Source: Bretschneidera sinensis (Eukaryota; Streptophyta; Magnoliopsida; Brassicales; Akaniaceae). Taken from it: DNA of 64,000 nucleotides. Location of the stretch: NCBI GenBank assembly GCA_023935145.1, contig CM043697.1, positions 47,406,001 to 47,470,000 of the forward strand, read 5' to 3'. The notes below the pieces were generated by a model, which was given only the letters and a program-made list of their open reading frames with translations, ran no database searches and was not told where the DNA came from. The translations under genes were made by a program, and so were the position numbers. Below are positions 33,968 through 46,310 of this stretch, piece by piece (positions within the stretch are counted from its first letter, which is position 1; each line of letters starts with the position of its first letter).

Positions 33968-33972
33968 ATTAC

Positions 33973-35660
33973 TCAACTAGTTCATGTTAAGACTTCTCAA
34001 CAACTTGATGCAGTTGTGCAGGGTACTAGTTGTGATCTATTTTGGAAAGAAGATCTATCAATATTATAATATATTCATATGAGAGTGACTATAATATTGG
34101 CTATGTGATAGATCACCTAATGACTTATCAAAAGCTACTTTCTAGTTTTCAGTTAGATCTGTGGAGAGAAGTGATGAGAGATAAGTTGCATTCTATTATA
34201 CTCAATATTAGTTTTAGAGATCGTGTGAATGTTAAGCTTGTAAAGTTTCCTAAAGGGTTGTAAGACTTATAAGGAATCCAAAGGATTGAAAGTTTCAGGT
34301 TCATAATAGTTGCTAAATAGTTCACCCGGAGAGAAGAGATTGTTTACAACAAAATTTTCTCTCTGGTTTCCTCTAAGGATAGTTTTAGAGTGATCATAGC
34401 ACTAGTAGCTCATCAGGTTTTAGAGATGCATAACATGAAAATGAAAAGTGTTTTCCTGTATAGAAGCTTTATAAGGAAGTCTATATGACACAACTTAAGG
34501 AATTTAAGAAAGATGGTGACAAACCATTATATATGTAGACATATGAAAGTCTATATAAGAGTTCAAAGCAAGCTTCGAGACAGTAGCATTAGAAATATGA
34601 TGATATAGTGACTTCATAAAGGTTTGTTGAGAACAAATGTAAAATCAATGAATGTATATCAAGGTTTGTGGGAGAAATTTTACCTTCCTTATCTTGAATG
34701 AAGGTGAAATCTTGCTTGTTGGTAATGTCCTAGGACTGTTGCATAAGATTAAGCAACTAATGTCTAGATATTTTGACATAACATATCTTGGAAAGACTTA
34801 TGTTCTTATTGAAATTTAAATCCATAAATATAGACCTTGTTGACTATTGCGACTCTCTCAGAGAGCACTCGTTTATTATGTTCTAGATAGGTTCAGTATG
34901 CTAGATTGGAAACCTATAAATTTTCTAGTTTCTAAAGGTGGTAAACTGAACTCTACACAATATCTATAAAGTGGAACTAAAAGAGAGTCTAGAAGGAAGG
35001 CATATGCTAGAACAATAGGGAGCCTAAAGTTTGCATCCCTACATTGTTTTGGAAGTGAAATTTTCTTGGGACCCCAAAGGATCCAATTTATTGGGTGGTT
35101 ACTTAAAAAGTCAAAGGTACTTGAAAAGGTCCCAAAATTTCAAACCGATTTACAAAGATTCTCAAAAATCTTGAGATGGTGAAGTATATTGATTCAAACT
35201 TTACCATTTATCAGGATAAAAAGAAGTTTTCATCATATTATATGGTGATGATTACAGCAAGTACTAAGTTAAGAAGTGTTAGATAGACACTTATCGTTTC
35301 TTCTGTCATGTAAACTAATTTTGCGGCATGCTTTGGGCTGACACACAAGTTACTTGATTGAAGTATAAAGTTGTCGAGTCGTTCTTGGTTATCTATATTG
35401 TTAGGCCTATACGGTTGTACTATAATAATCGTTGTTCTCTAAGAATAAAGAAGTTTATCACAAGGTCCAAACATATTGAGGTATAGTTCTTGACAGTTAA
35501 GTAAATTAGTAAAGTAAGGTGACATTACAAAGAAGAATAATAGAACATATAATTTGGTTGCTAATGCTCTAACCAAGGATCTTTGCCCTAATGTATTAAA
35601 GTGACGTGCTTAAAGTATAAGCTTAAGATATCTTTCGATATACTTGGTTAATAAGAGGTA
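33973..35660 (+). pseudogene. Outer Copia RT and RNase H remnant
   Basis: Continuation of the 21266-23633 remnant after the nested insertion. RT traces: LVAHQVLEMHNMKMKSVFLY near 34410 (like the LVAHxDLELHQMDVKTAFL block), and SRYFDMTYLGK near 34765. A YARTIGSLKFAS trace near 35005 matches the start of the RT connection. RNase H traces near 35330-35590 include CFGLTHKLLD and a KRIIEHIIW-like stretch. Stops occur every few tens of codons and frames change often, so this is decayed sequence. No YVDD box can be read. Confidence 0.65.
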
Positions 35661-36000
35661 TTCCATTTACTCTATCTGTTTACATTCTTCTTTACATCTT
35701 TTGGTGATGCACTTAAGTTATTTACATCTTTTGGTGGCGTATTTTGGATATTATGCGGACAATGATCATTGCATGCAAATTAAACTATATTTAGCATATG
35801 GATGCTTTATATGTTTGTATTGTTATATGCATATATCTATTAAAAGTCTTAAGATATGTGTCAATCTTAAGTAAATGCTAGGGGTATTTAGTTATTAGCC
35901 TTAAGGGTATGTCTTCTGACACATAAAAGATAACTCGAGATATTAAAGGTAAGACATACAAGTTTTGTTAAACCATAATGAATTTTCTTTAGTGTGCTTG

Positions 36001-38271
36001 TGTAATACCTGTGTTAATGGTAAAGAAGTAATTTGATAAATATGACATGAAATTAATATATATATATTTATTATTGAATAAAATAATCCTTTGAAAAAAA
36101 AGAAAATGTACAGGCGTGGTTAAGTAAGTAAGAAAAAAATAATAAAATAAAAAAATGTGTAGCTGTTATAAAGAAAGAAAAAGAAAAAAAAGAAAAGGAA
36201 AGAAAAAAAAAATAGGGTGTTTAAACACCTGGAGCCCAAGTGTAACAATAACCAACATGAAAATTGCATGTTGGACACAGAGCAATTTGGTGGTGGTGGT
36301 TTGGGCGTTTTATATAAAGAATTTCGTTTTATTATTTTGTTTTATTATTTCTTACCAAATCCTGTTTGGTTTTCTTCTTTCTTCAATTAAAATTACTCTC
36401 TTTCTTTAAACACTTGGAGACTCAAAGAAAGACTGAAAGGGTAAAATTTTGAAGAGGTTTATGGGAGAATTTTAAAGAGAGTCGAAGAAAGCTCTAAGAA
36501 AAAACAAAAAGTAATAATATGAATTTATTTTTGAATTTTAGCATACACGAAATTACCCTAAATTTGATGTGGAAATTTAAAGGGTATGAATTATAGAAGA
36601 ACTGAAGAATAAATTAGAAAATTTAATATAAACATTATATCAAGTGTTGACAATCAACAATCGGGTGAAATTTCTGAAAGGAGCGGGAAAGACAAAGAGG
36701 TGATCCAAAAGGTAGCTTTAAGTATTACGTGGTGAGTTAGATTTACTTTTAGTAATCTAGATAAATATGAAATATAAAGTGATGATATTTGAATTAATTA
36801 TTAAACTATGATTTGATGATATATGAAAGTTGGTTGATTGATATGATAGGAATAATTAATATGTTAAAGATTTATTATATGAGAACTAATATTATTGAAA
36901 TAATGAGTTGATTAAATATATAATGAAGGGATAAATGAAATTCTTGACAAGCTATGATTGATAATTTGATATGATATATGAGAAGATGATTTAATGAATA
37001 TGATAAAAATAATAATTTTGAGAAAGAGTTGGTAGATAAATTGAATGTTCGAATGTATGCTTGTTTTTATATTATTGTTCATATGCATATTTATTGTTCA
37101 TATGCATATGCATGAAATAAAAAAAAAAAAAAAAAACCGGGAAGGCAGCCAGTCTAAATGAAATAAAAGAACCGTGATAGCCGGTATATGCTGGAAATAA
37201 AATAACCAGGAAGGTAGACGGTCTAAATGAAATAACAGAACCGTGACAGTCGATATATGCTGAAAATAAAAGAACCAAGAAGGCAGTCGGTCTAAATGAA
37301 ATAAAAGAACCATGATAATCGGTATATACTGAAAATAAAATAACTTGGAAGGCAGTCGGTCTAAATGAAACCGTGACAGCCGGTATATGCTGGAAATAAA
37401 ATAACCGAGAAGACAGCCAGTCTAAGCTAAAACATGTTGACATGTGAGAAGACGTTCCCAAATAATAATATACTTTAAATTCATGCATTGCATTGTTTTA
37501 AATATTAATTATTATTGCTTGAGATGCTAAAGTGTTATTCTTGATTGTAAATTAATGATAGATGAATAAATCTCACATAAAGACATATATGATGAGAAAG
37601 AAATATGAAAGTATTATATGATAACAATTATCTAAGTTATTGATTATATGTTGTGAACCTCATAACGACGTAAGTATGAGATAGAATTTATGGTCTCAAG
37701 ATGATTAAATATATGAGAATGAAGATTGATATATTTGATGATTAACTTAAGAAGAGATTGATAAATGATGAGGATTATGATATGAGTAGTGATAATAGAA
37801 TGATATTATCGAGTTATATGAGATATAGATGAATGAATATTGAAAGACTATTTGAACAACTGAATTATAAGATGTGACTAGAGTTACACAAATTGAATAC
37901 TTCTAGTAAATTTAATTCACTGAGCTTGTGAAGCTCTCTCCTCATTGTTAAATAATTTCAGGTAGCATGTAGAACATATAGATTGGTGAGCTGAGATTCA
38001 GACTGAGTCATTATCTATAAGCCACGTGGTCCACATCCTCAGACTAATGGAAAGAAATTTTTTTTTTTTGTAAATATTCATATATAATATATTGTATATA
38101 ATATTTCAGTTGGGATCTTAATAATGTAACTCCCCTATTAAAGGTTGAGAATTTATGTATGTAGATAATTTCAGTTGGTATTTTTATATTGTTGCATATA
38201 TGTGTCGTACTGGAATTTCAAAACGTGACGACACCATCTCGAGAGTGGTCAACCCAGAATGGGTCATTACA
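36001..38271 (+). repeat. Solo Tekay/Del-like Gypsy LTR with perfect TSD
   Basis: 2271 bp, TGTAATAC... to ...GTCATTACA, flanked by GCTTG at 35996-36000 and 38272-38276. No internal region exists, so the element was reduced to one LTR by recombination between its LTRs. It interrupts the RNase H end of the outer Copia. The copy aligns with 42401-44698 and, in reverse, with 12499-14541. Confidence 0.93.
37137..37425. repeat. 69-bp minisatellite inside solo LTR
   Basis: Phase points 37137, 37206, 37275, 37344 and 37405 give units of 69, 69, 69 and 61 bp. Each has GAAGGCAGxCxGTCTAAATG and CCGGTATATGCTG-like text. Related LTRs have fewer or differently spaced units: about 13240-13460, about 53060-53190, and only a remnant near 43810. 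Confidence 0.88.
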
Positions 38272-38601
38272 GCTTGTGCCACTTAAGAAAGAGAAAATTC
38301 AAAGTGACCAACAAAGGGACAACATATAAATGAACCATTTTGTGGATGTTATCTAGTTGCCACACTACCATGTCGATGGAGTTTATAGACTCTCATTATA
38401 ATGGAAGGTCTTGTGTCACATAAAAGATGCAGTTGCCGCCATGATTCGATATTGAGAACTCCATTAAACTGGATTAACACTTAGAGTAGTCCATAGACCA
38501 ATGTTTTAAAAGTGCGCATAAAGTTTTAAAGTTAACTTAGCCCAATAGTCGTTTTTTTAAAAGATAACATATGTTTTCAAAATGTCGCTTAAGTGGGAGA
38601 A

Positions 38602-39049
38602 TGTTAGAATTATTCCATGTGTGTGGACTAATATTAATTAGGCTTTTAGGTTTTATTATGAATGAACTAAGTAATTCGTCTACTAAGTGAGATATATAAT
38701 TGGTTTAAAATAATAATTTGTTATAAGTGAACTTTATACTCTAAATGTCTAACATGCACTAACTGATGTGGGTCATAACTGACCTTATAGCCTCAATTGA
38801 GGGGGTCATTTGGATAATTATATAAAATAAAATGTAAGTCTTCTACTTTTATCATCAAAAGCCAGTAACTTAAAGAGAATCAAGAAAAAAAAAAGTGCTT
38901 GTGATCTTTGAGGATCTATTTTTGATACCATTTAGCGATTTTGTCCTAAACAAATATGACTTTTTTATCTAATTATTTGAAGCGTTCTTAATTCATTTAA
39001 AGTGATATTAAGAAAATAATTTAAATTCATAGTGAGATTTATTCCCATA
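38602..39049 (+). repeat. 3' LTR of outer Copia
   Basis: It starts TGTTAGAATTATTCC right after the purine tract AAGTGGGAGAA. It aligns with 20720-21251 but is shorter by about 80 bp, with internal deletions. Confidence 0.83.
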
Positions 39050-39054
39050 GGACT

Positions 39055-41360
39055 TGAAGGACAATCATTAAGATTTGAGACAACCTCATGGCTGATGTCA
39101 TCTTTAACTCAGGTGACATTGATTTCTCATAAACCAGTTGTTCTCTGGCAGTGATGATACAGTGCAACGTCCTTCTCCATGAATATAAAGCAACAATGCC
39201 TTTTGCGGTACCAACTTTAACTTCCTAAACCATTTGCCCTACTAATTTCACTGTCTTCGAGCGACCCAAGAAAATGTTGTTGGTGTTTTCTCTTTATCTA
39301 TTGGTTCTAGGTTTGCTTGTTTAGCTGTGGGGTTGTTGTTACGAGGTTCCGGTGTAAGTTCTTCAATTTGAGTATCATTAATAATAGTTCTTCTTTTACC
39401 TTTAAAAAAAAAAAAACCACCCATTATTTAGGCTGTTTCAGTTGTGTTTTGCCATTTTCCGCCCTTATTTTAAGTCCAACTGCTTCAACAGTACTTTTTT
39501 TTTCTAGATTTTTAGCTTAAACTGGAAAATGTGAATCATGTGATTTAGAAGTTGTAACTTAATAACAGGTAGTCAAATTTAAGTATACGAACCACAAATT
39601 CTTCGAAAACGAACTAACAACCTACTGTCCCTCTAGACACTAATTGATATATCTTTACTTTTGGGTCAAATCAATAAGCTATCGTATTGTATACGTCATA
39701 TATGCTTTTTGATTTTGATTGATAAATAACGCCAAAGAACTTTATTTGTAAAATTCTTGACAGAGCTAATGACTCATTCTTCTTCTCTCCTCACATCTAG
39801 GCTGTATAGTTAATGATTGATCTGAAACATCATGAAAGAAAACTACTCAAACCTTCCCTCCTCAAAATAAAATTTAACTGCTCGTTTAGAATAAATAAGT
39901 TGCCCAAATTTTACGGAATTTGTTAGTTAAATCATATCGGTTTTATGTGTATTTTAACACTTTTTTATTTGCTTTGCTTCAAATAGATTTAACTCCAAAT
40001 ATAAACAAACCAAACCAAATATTTATGATCATAAACATAATTAAGTTGTAGTCATCAAGTTTGAACATATGACTTTTAATTCTAATAATATTTTATTTAT
40101 CATTGATATTAAAAACTTTTTTAATAACATTGATTTCAAAAGTTTAAATTGATAAAAAAAAATAAGTTGACAATATATATCCAGTTCATATACATTTAAC
40201 AGAATTAATTTGTAAATTTATAGTTTAACACTTTTACAAAGCTAATAAATTTTATAATTCTTTTGTAAATGAGTTCGTAATAAAATAAAATCCATAAAAA
40301 AAAATAATTCACTGATTTGATCACTAAAAATAAAAAGTAAATAGAAATTTTGGACAGGTGTCAACTAACTTAATATTACACAGGAAATCAAGGTTAAATC
40401 TCACTCGAAATGAAAGTTGACTACCTTCCTAGGGAAGTAAATAGACCAAATGAGTCTCCTTTTGAGGGAGAGAGAGTAACTTTGGAGATATAGCTAAATT
40501 GACCATGGGGGTTGGCAATAATCAGGGTCGATACTAACATACTAACAGTTACCACACACCGTGATTAGGCCTTTGGGAATATATTAATAAATTAGCTAGC
40601 TAGCAATTGCAAGAGCAAAATGTTGGTTAAATGGTCGACCACGGTGCCTCCAACCATGCATGTGCACTGTGTGGTCATTTTAAGGTCGGTTGGACCATCC
40701 TTGTATCCTATCCGATCATTTCTCTTCTTTGATTGTTAATTAAAGTATACAAAAATTAAAATATAAGTAGCGTATGCAAGTCGGGCACATTGGTGCCAAG
40801 TCCATGTGTTGTTTTACACTAGTTGTCTTATATACCTCAATGTAATGTGATTATTTTGCATTTTAACTGTTTTTTTTATTTTTTATTTCATCAACTTAGT
40901 TGTTCTCAGTCAATTCGGTGAAGACCATGACTCAATTCTTCGCTTAATCTCAACGATAAAGAAAGAAAAGTAAATATCTAAATATCAATTTATAACTCTA
41001 AAAGTAATAGTAATAGTACATAAAAAGTAACTTACAAAAATAAATGTAAAATATAATTCTTAAAAACACAAAAACATGATATCACGTGCTAATCTCACTG
41101 TAGTCATACTTCACTTTAAAATTAAAACCACAAATGCAAACAAGTCTCACCATTAAAACGTAAATCCCGTTGGGTCAAACTCAGATGAACGGATGAAAGT
41201 TCGGTTACGTAATTGTTGATTTGGTCCACGCACTCAAATAAAAGAAAACAATCACAGAGATCCACTAGCTCAAACAAATTAAATACTATATTATAAATAG
41301 ATTGAGCGAATTTTAAAAATTGTTGATGCGAAAAAAAAAAAAGATGAAAGATTTTTGGTC
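39055..41360. other. Intergenic DNA with no recognisable gene
   Basis: I found no convincing coding region on either strand. A patch at 39055-39350 is less AT-rich and may be old coding sequence, but its frames are broken and I cannot identify it. The rest is AT-rich and without clear repeats. Confidence 0.55.
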
Positions 41361-41361
41361 T

Positions 41362-41650
41362 TTGATAACCTTGAACATAGTGTTGTTCAAGGTTAGCTTG
41401 CATGAGAGAGCCAGGAAAAGTGAGTTTTTCCTCCATGCTTAAAGTAGTTAGATACTTGTAAAATAAGTCTCCCGAAGTGTTGGGCTCCAGGAATCCCTCA
41501 AATACTTAAGTCAATGAGTGTTTTTCAGAGCAGAGCAAAAATGAGGATTATGTTGGGGTGAAGGGATATTTGGGATGATGAACTAGAATAATTCTCTTTG
41601 TTCCTCGTATGTTTTCTCCCTATAACTAAAAGTTTCATCTGGTTTTTACA
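41362..41650 (+). repeat. Copy of the 3' end and 3' flank of the gypsy-type gag-like gene
   Basis: This stretch aligns with 56052-56350 in the same orientation. Shared blocks include GTTGTTCAAGGTT / GCTGTTCAAGGTT, GTAGTTAGATACTTG and GAAGGGATATTTG. In the 56 kb copy it covers the last codons of the gag-like frame and its 3' flank. Similarity fades after about 41650. Confidence 0.65.
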
Positions 41651-41689
41651 ACTAGAGCTACACATTTGGCCAAGGTTTTTTTGTCGAAG

Positions 41690-42400
41690 TGCTTTGATGC
41701 CAGTCCCTCTTTCTCCGAAAGATGTATGAATCCAAGACCTGGATTTCGTCCGGGTATAAGGGTGATTGGGTCGTAGTTCCTATTTTACTCAAGTGAACAG
41801 TGAGTCCCAAGGTCCGTACTTCTACTTTGGCAGGAACTGTATGGCTGGAGTCACTATTCCACCGTGGTAGGAATCGCAAGACACGAGCCTTCGTTTCTTC
41901 ATGAGTCGAATTGGGATTGTTTGTCGTAGCTTTTTTGGGGGGCTTTGTTCGACTGGGGACTTGATCCCGTGTCAATGGAAGCGTAGCTGGAACCGTAATT
42001 CCTCTTTTTCTCGAATGAACCGTGAGGCTCGGGAGCTGTAGTTCTACATCGACGGGAATTGTATGGCTGGAATCACCTTTCCACTGTGTTAGGAATCGCA
42101 AGACGCGAGCTCTCAAGCCCACTATGGTAATTCCTTTTGACTGACATAGAACTGTATGGTTTGGAAGCACTAATTTCCTCGTTGGGAAGAATTTTTTACT
42201 GAAGTCTACTCCTGAAGAGGAGCAATATGACCAAAGTCATAATTTCTATTGACAGAAGTGGAACTATACGTCTTCGGAAGCGCCTACTTCCATGTCAAAA
42301 GGAATTGTTGATAAAATCTACCCCTAAAGATGAGCGATGTGACTAAAGTCATAATTTCTTTTGACCGAAGTGGAACTATACGACTTCGGTAATGCCAAGT
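41690..42400. repeat. Tandem repeat array, left part (about 111-113-bp unit)
   Basis: Phase points of GAAGTCTACTCCTGAAGAGG-like text at 42201 and 42313. Upstream, a longer period of about 222 bp (AATCGCAAGAC at 41872 and 42094) equals two units and is more diverged. The array continues at 51208 after the Gypsy insertion. Confidence 0.8.
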
Positions 42401-44698
42401 TGTAATACTCATGTTTATAAAAATAAAGGGTTAAGAAGTAATTTTATATATATTATATTGAATTAAATAATCTATGGATGAAAGATTTAGTATTGATTTG
42501 AAATAATATTTGAAAGGTAATATGGAGAATTTTATTTAAAAAGTTAGAAAATTTTTGAAGAAGAAAGTACTAAAAATTATGAAATTTGAAGTTGAAGTTG
42601 AAATTAAATAATTTTAAAGAAAAAATGTGGAATAAGATTGAGAAAAATAATTAGAAAATTTGATGGAAGAAAATATAATTTTTTTTATAATGAGAAATGG
42701 CAAAATTGTAAATAATTGGTGGTAAAACTGTAAATTTTAAATGATGGCAAAATTGTAAATAATCGATGGTAAAACTATAAATTTGAAGGAAAAAAATTGA
42801 AGCGGCCAAGAACATGAAACTTGTGTTCACATGAAGTTGCAGTGAAAGTTTAAATTTTATAATATAATAATAATAACAATAAAAAATTTGAAGCAGTCGA
42901 GAACATGAAACTTGTGTTCACGTGAAGTTGCAGTGAAAGTTTAAATTTTATAATTTAATAATAATAATATAAAGACGAAAACGGTGAAGAACATGGGTTC
43001 TTACAAACCCATGTGAAACAATGGAATTTGTGTTGATATTTGTAATAAAATAATATTATAATATATTGATTTATAAAAAAAAAATTGCAAAGTTTATAAG
43101 TCTCTGAAAGTTCAGAGACTTTACTTCCTTCAGATCCCGTTTGGTTTCTTTCTTTATTCAATTCAAATTTCTTAGCAAAAAGTTATAAAGAAAAAAATTT
43201 CAATATTAGAGATAGTTACAGTCATCCAATTACAATAGCAAAATTTCATCATATTTGAGGAAAATTTTCAATAAGACTAATAACTATATAATTATATTGT
43301 TTGAATTAAGTTATGAAATAGTAAGATTTTTGAAAGTTTATGATTAGGTGCTGGTGATCAGCAATATTAAGAAATTGCTGAAAGGAGGAGGAAATGCAAG
43401 GAGGTGATCCACGGGTAGCTTTAAGTGCAATGTGATGAGTTAGATTTACTTTTAGTAATCGAGACCAATAAAAATATGAATTTATGATATTTGAATAAAT
43501 TGTTGAATTATAATGATTTGATGATGTATTTTATTTTATGCATGATCATTAATTGATTTATTGATTAAGGAATAAATAATAAGTTGAAAATTAATTATAT
43601 AAGAATTTATAGTTTTAAATAGAACAAATTAATGAAAAATATACTAAGAAGTTATATGAAATTTCTGACAATATGATTGAAATTTTGATATGATTTATGA
43701 GGAGACAATTTAATAAATATGATAAAAATAATAATTTTGAGAAATGACCAGATAGTTGAATTGAATGCTTTGGTGTATATTTGTTTCCATGTTATTGGTC
43801 ATATGCATAAAAAGGAAGACCAAGAAGGCAGCTGGTCTGGCTGAGAAGACCAGGAAGGTAGTTGGTCTGGCTGAAACATGTTGACATGTGAGAAGATGTT
43901 CCCAGATAATAATATGAAATGATCTGATGAGAAAGAAAGAAAGATAATTTAAATTCATGCATTATATTTGTTTCAAATATTTATTATTAATGGCTGAGAC
44001 ACTAAAGAATCAGTTTTGATTATTAAATGATTGATAGATAGATGAGTCTCATAATGAGACAATTTTGATAGTAGATAAATAGAAAAGATGATATAATAAA
44101 AAAATTATATTATTGATTGTTTGTATGATGTGAACTTTTGATGATATTAAATTAGAAATATTAAATCGATAAAATATATGAGATATAAGTATTAAAATAT
44201 GGCAGCTTGATAATTTATTTATTAAGAGAAATTGATAAATGATTGAATTAGAATGTGAAAAGAGATAGAAGATTAATTATTCTGATTTAACAATGAATGA
44301 ATATAACTAGAAGTATACAAATCGAGTACTTCTAGTAAATTTAATTCACTGAGCTTATGAAACTCACTCCTCATTGTTAAATAATTTCATGTAGTGGGCA
44401 GGACAGATAAATTCGTGAGCTAGGATTCAAACTGAGATATTATTTGTAAGTCTCGTGGTCCACATCCTCAAACTAATGGAAGAAAAAAAATTGTAAATAT
44501 TCATACATAATATGTTGTATATATTGTATCAAATGTGATATTAATAATGTAACTCCCTTGTTGAGAGGGTTGAGAGTTGGTGTATATATACTTTCCGTTG
44601 ATGTATGTTTTTATATTGTTGCATATATGTGTCGTATTGGGATTTTAAAACGTGACGACATTGTCTCAGGGGTGGCCAACCCGGGATGAGTTGTTACA
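42401..44698 (+). repeat. 5' LTR of Tekay-like element
   Basis: 2298 bp, TGTAATACTCATG... to ...GTTGTTACA. It contains two near-identical blocks at about 42780-42850 and 42880-42950 (GAAGCGGCC/GTCGAGAACATGAAAC), a local duplication also seen in the 3' LTR. Confidence 0.92.
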
Positions 44699-44702
44699 AT
44701 TT

Positions 44703-44714
44703 TGTTATCAAAGC
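44703..44714 (+). promoter_or_regulatory. Primer-binding site, decayed tRNA-Met type
   Basis: TGTTATCAAAGC, two changes from TGGTATCAGAGC, lies 4 bp inside the LTR. Confidence 0.75.
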
Positions 44715-44801
44715 ATTAGTTTTTATGATTCTGTAAACTGCATAAAAAATTTAAAGAAGTAGAAGATTTAAACAAACAATATTTTAATGCAGAGTCTAAG
44801 G

Positions 44802-46310
44802 ATGCCACGTCGACATAGTAGACCTCTAATATTTAAAAAAGTTGAAGCTAAGATGGAGATCAAGTATGTAGTTCATGCAAGGGAACATGTTGCTAGTACA
44901 ACTGGTACTAGTAGAGGTGAGAACGAATCTGATATTAGGAAAGATGAGTGGAGAGAAGTTCTTGATTGTGCTATAGAGAGAATGAATGCAGCAGAAGAAA
45001 GAGTTGATAATTTATAGAGGAGACTAGAAGAAAGAGCTATAATGAAACTTGATGTGGTGAGACAAGAGGTTCATGAAGGAGAGGGTGTGTTTGTACATGA
45101 GATATAAGAGGACTGTTTTGTGAGATTTATTAAATCTAAACCCCAGTCTTTTAGAGGATCTATAAATCCTATTGAAGCTGAGCAGTGACTTAAACATGTT
45201 GAGAAATATTTTGAAGTTTTACTAGTGACAGATAGGCAGAAGGTTGCTTTTGCTTCATTTAAACTAGAAGGTGAGGCTTCTCAATTGTGGGAGGATATTC
45301 TGCATGGATTGAGTACATAGGTTGATCAACCCTTAACTTGGCATAAGTTTAAGGATGTGTTCTTTACGAAGTATTTTCTAGATACGTTTCGAGCATAGTA
45401 GGATGGAGATTTTATTCATTTAAGGCATAATACTTTTTCTGTGGCTGAGTATGATAGTAGATTTATAGCCCTATCGAGGTTTGTACCTGAGTTAGTAAAT
45501 ATGGAGGGGCGGAAATGTAAGAGATTTTTATATGGGTTACACTATGAAATTCGAACTAAACTCTCTTATATGGGTATTGTGAATTATGCTATAATGGTGG
45601 ATAAAGTATTACAGATTGAAAAAAATGTGATGGAGTTTAGAGACATGAGGGACTGGCTAAAAAGGTCTAGATTTTAGGGACCTAGAGGTGGTAGTAGTAT
45701 GAGTGTGAAAGGTGGAAGACCACCCCAAATGGAGTGTTCCTTGTCACAGGGAACTGTGATGCAAAGTCAGAGGCAAGCAGGATCTATTGCTTCTATAGCT
45801 CCAAGTAATATGGTGGGATCCCTAGATTTTAGGAGACAGACTATGGGAACTAGAAGTTATAGTAGAGGAGTAAGTATGCCACCAAGGGGAAGTAGTAATC
45901 TGATGTATGACCGAGAGACAAGAGTTTGATATAGATGTAATCAGACAGGGCATCTATCTCAGAATTGTCCTGCTCTAATGTGCTTTGTATGTGGTGAGAG
46001 AGGGCATATTAGTGTAGATTGTCCAGTGGAAAAATCTGTTGAGATAAGTGCTGGAGGTGTTGAGAGAAAACAATTGGAGAGTGGTGGTGGATCAGGGAGT
46101 ATGTGGGGCAGATGCAAAGGACCAATAGCTGAGAGAGGACGTGATGGTCAGTTACAGCCCAAAGACAGCAGAGTCTATGCATTGACCCAACAGGATGTGC
46201 ATGCCACTCCTAATATTGTTATGGGTATGGTATCTATTAATGATAAACCTACTAGATTATTGATTAATCCTAGTGCAACCCATTTTTTTTGCATCAAGTG
46301 TTTTATATGA
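44802..46310 (+). pseudogene. Tekay-like gag and protease start
   Basis: ATG 44802 follows the PBS by about 90 bp (MPRRHSRPLIFKKV). The capsid region is visible as KPQSFRGSINPIEAEQ, KHVEKYF, then FKDVFFTKYF and SVAEYDSRFIALSRFVPELV. Two zinc knuckles follow: the first has lost its first Cys to a stop (RCNQTGHLSQNC remains), the second is intact (CFVCGERGHISVDC). Protease begins at about 46240 with RLLINPSATHFF; the catalytic Asp of the usual LIDSGATH is Asn. Stops lie at 45015, 45105, 45186, 45318, 45399, 45402, 45675 and 45927. A frameshift ends the frame near 46300. Confidence 0.88.

Larger units (their letters stand above)
20720..39049 (+). mobile_element. Old Copia retrotransposon (outermost of the nest), two insertions inside
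   Basis: The 5' LTR is 20720-21251 and the 3' LTR 38602-39049. Flanks GGTCT (20715-20719) and GGACT (39050-39054) form a 5-bp duplication with one mismatch. After removing the nested Copia (23639-33967) and the solo LTR (36001-38271), the interior runs PBS, leader, degraded gag to integrase, degraded RT and RNase H, then the purine tract AAGTGGGAGAA just before the 3' LTR. Every domain is full of stops and shifts, so it is long dead. The Copia lineage cannot be set from what remains. Confidence 0.85.

Noticed and set aside
37072..37488. 138-codon minus-strand frame with repeated peptides
   Set aside because: Open because the 69-bp minisatellite is a multiple of three; it is antisense to the LTR.
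39055..39350. Possible old host exon
   Set aside because: Frames are broken and no protein family could be recognised on either strand.
41658..42170. 170-codon minus-strand frame
   Set aside because: It is antisense to the tandem repeat array and its internal similarity comes from the 222-bp period; no domain seen.
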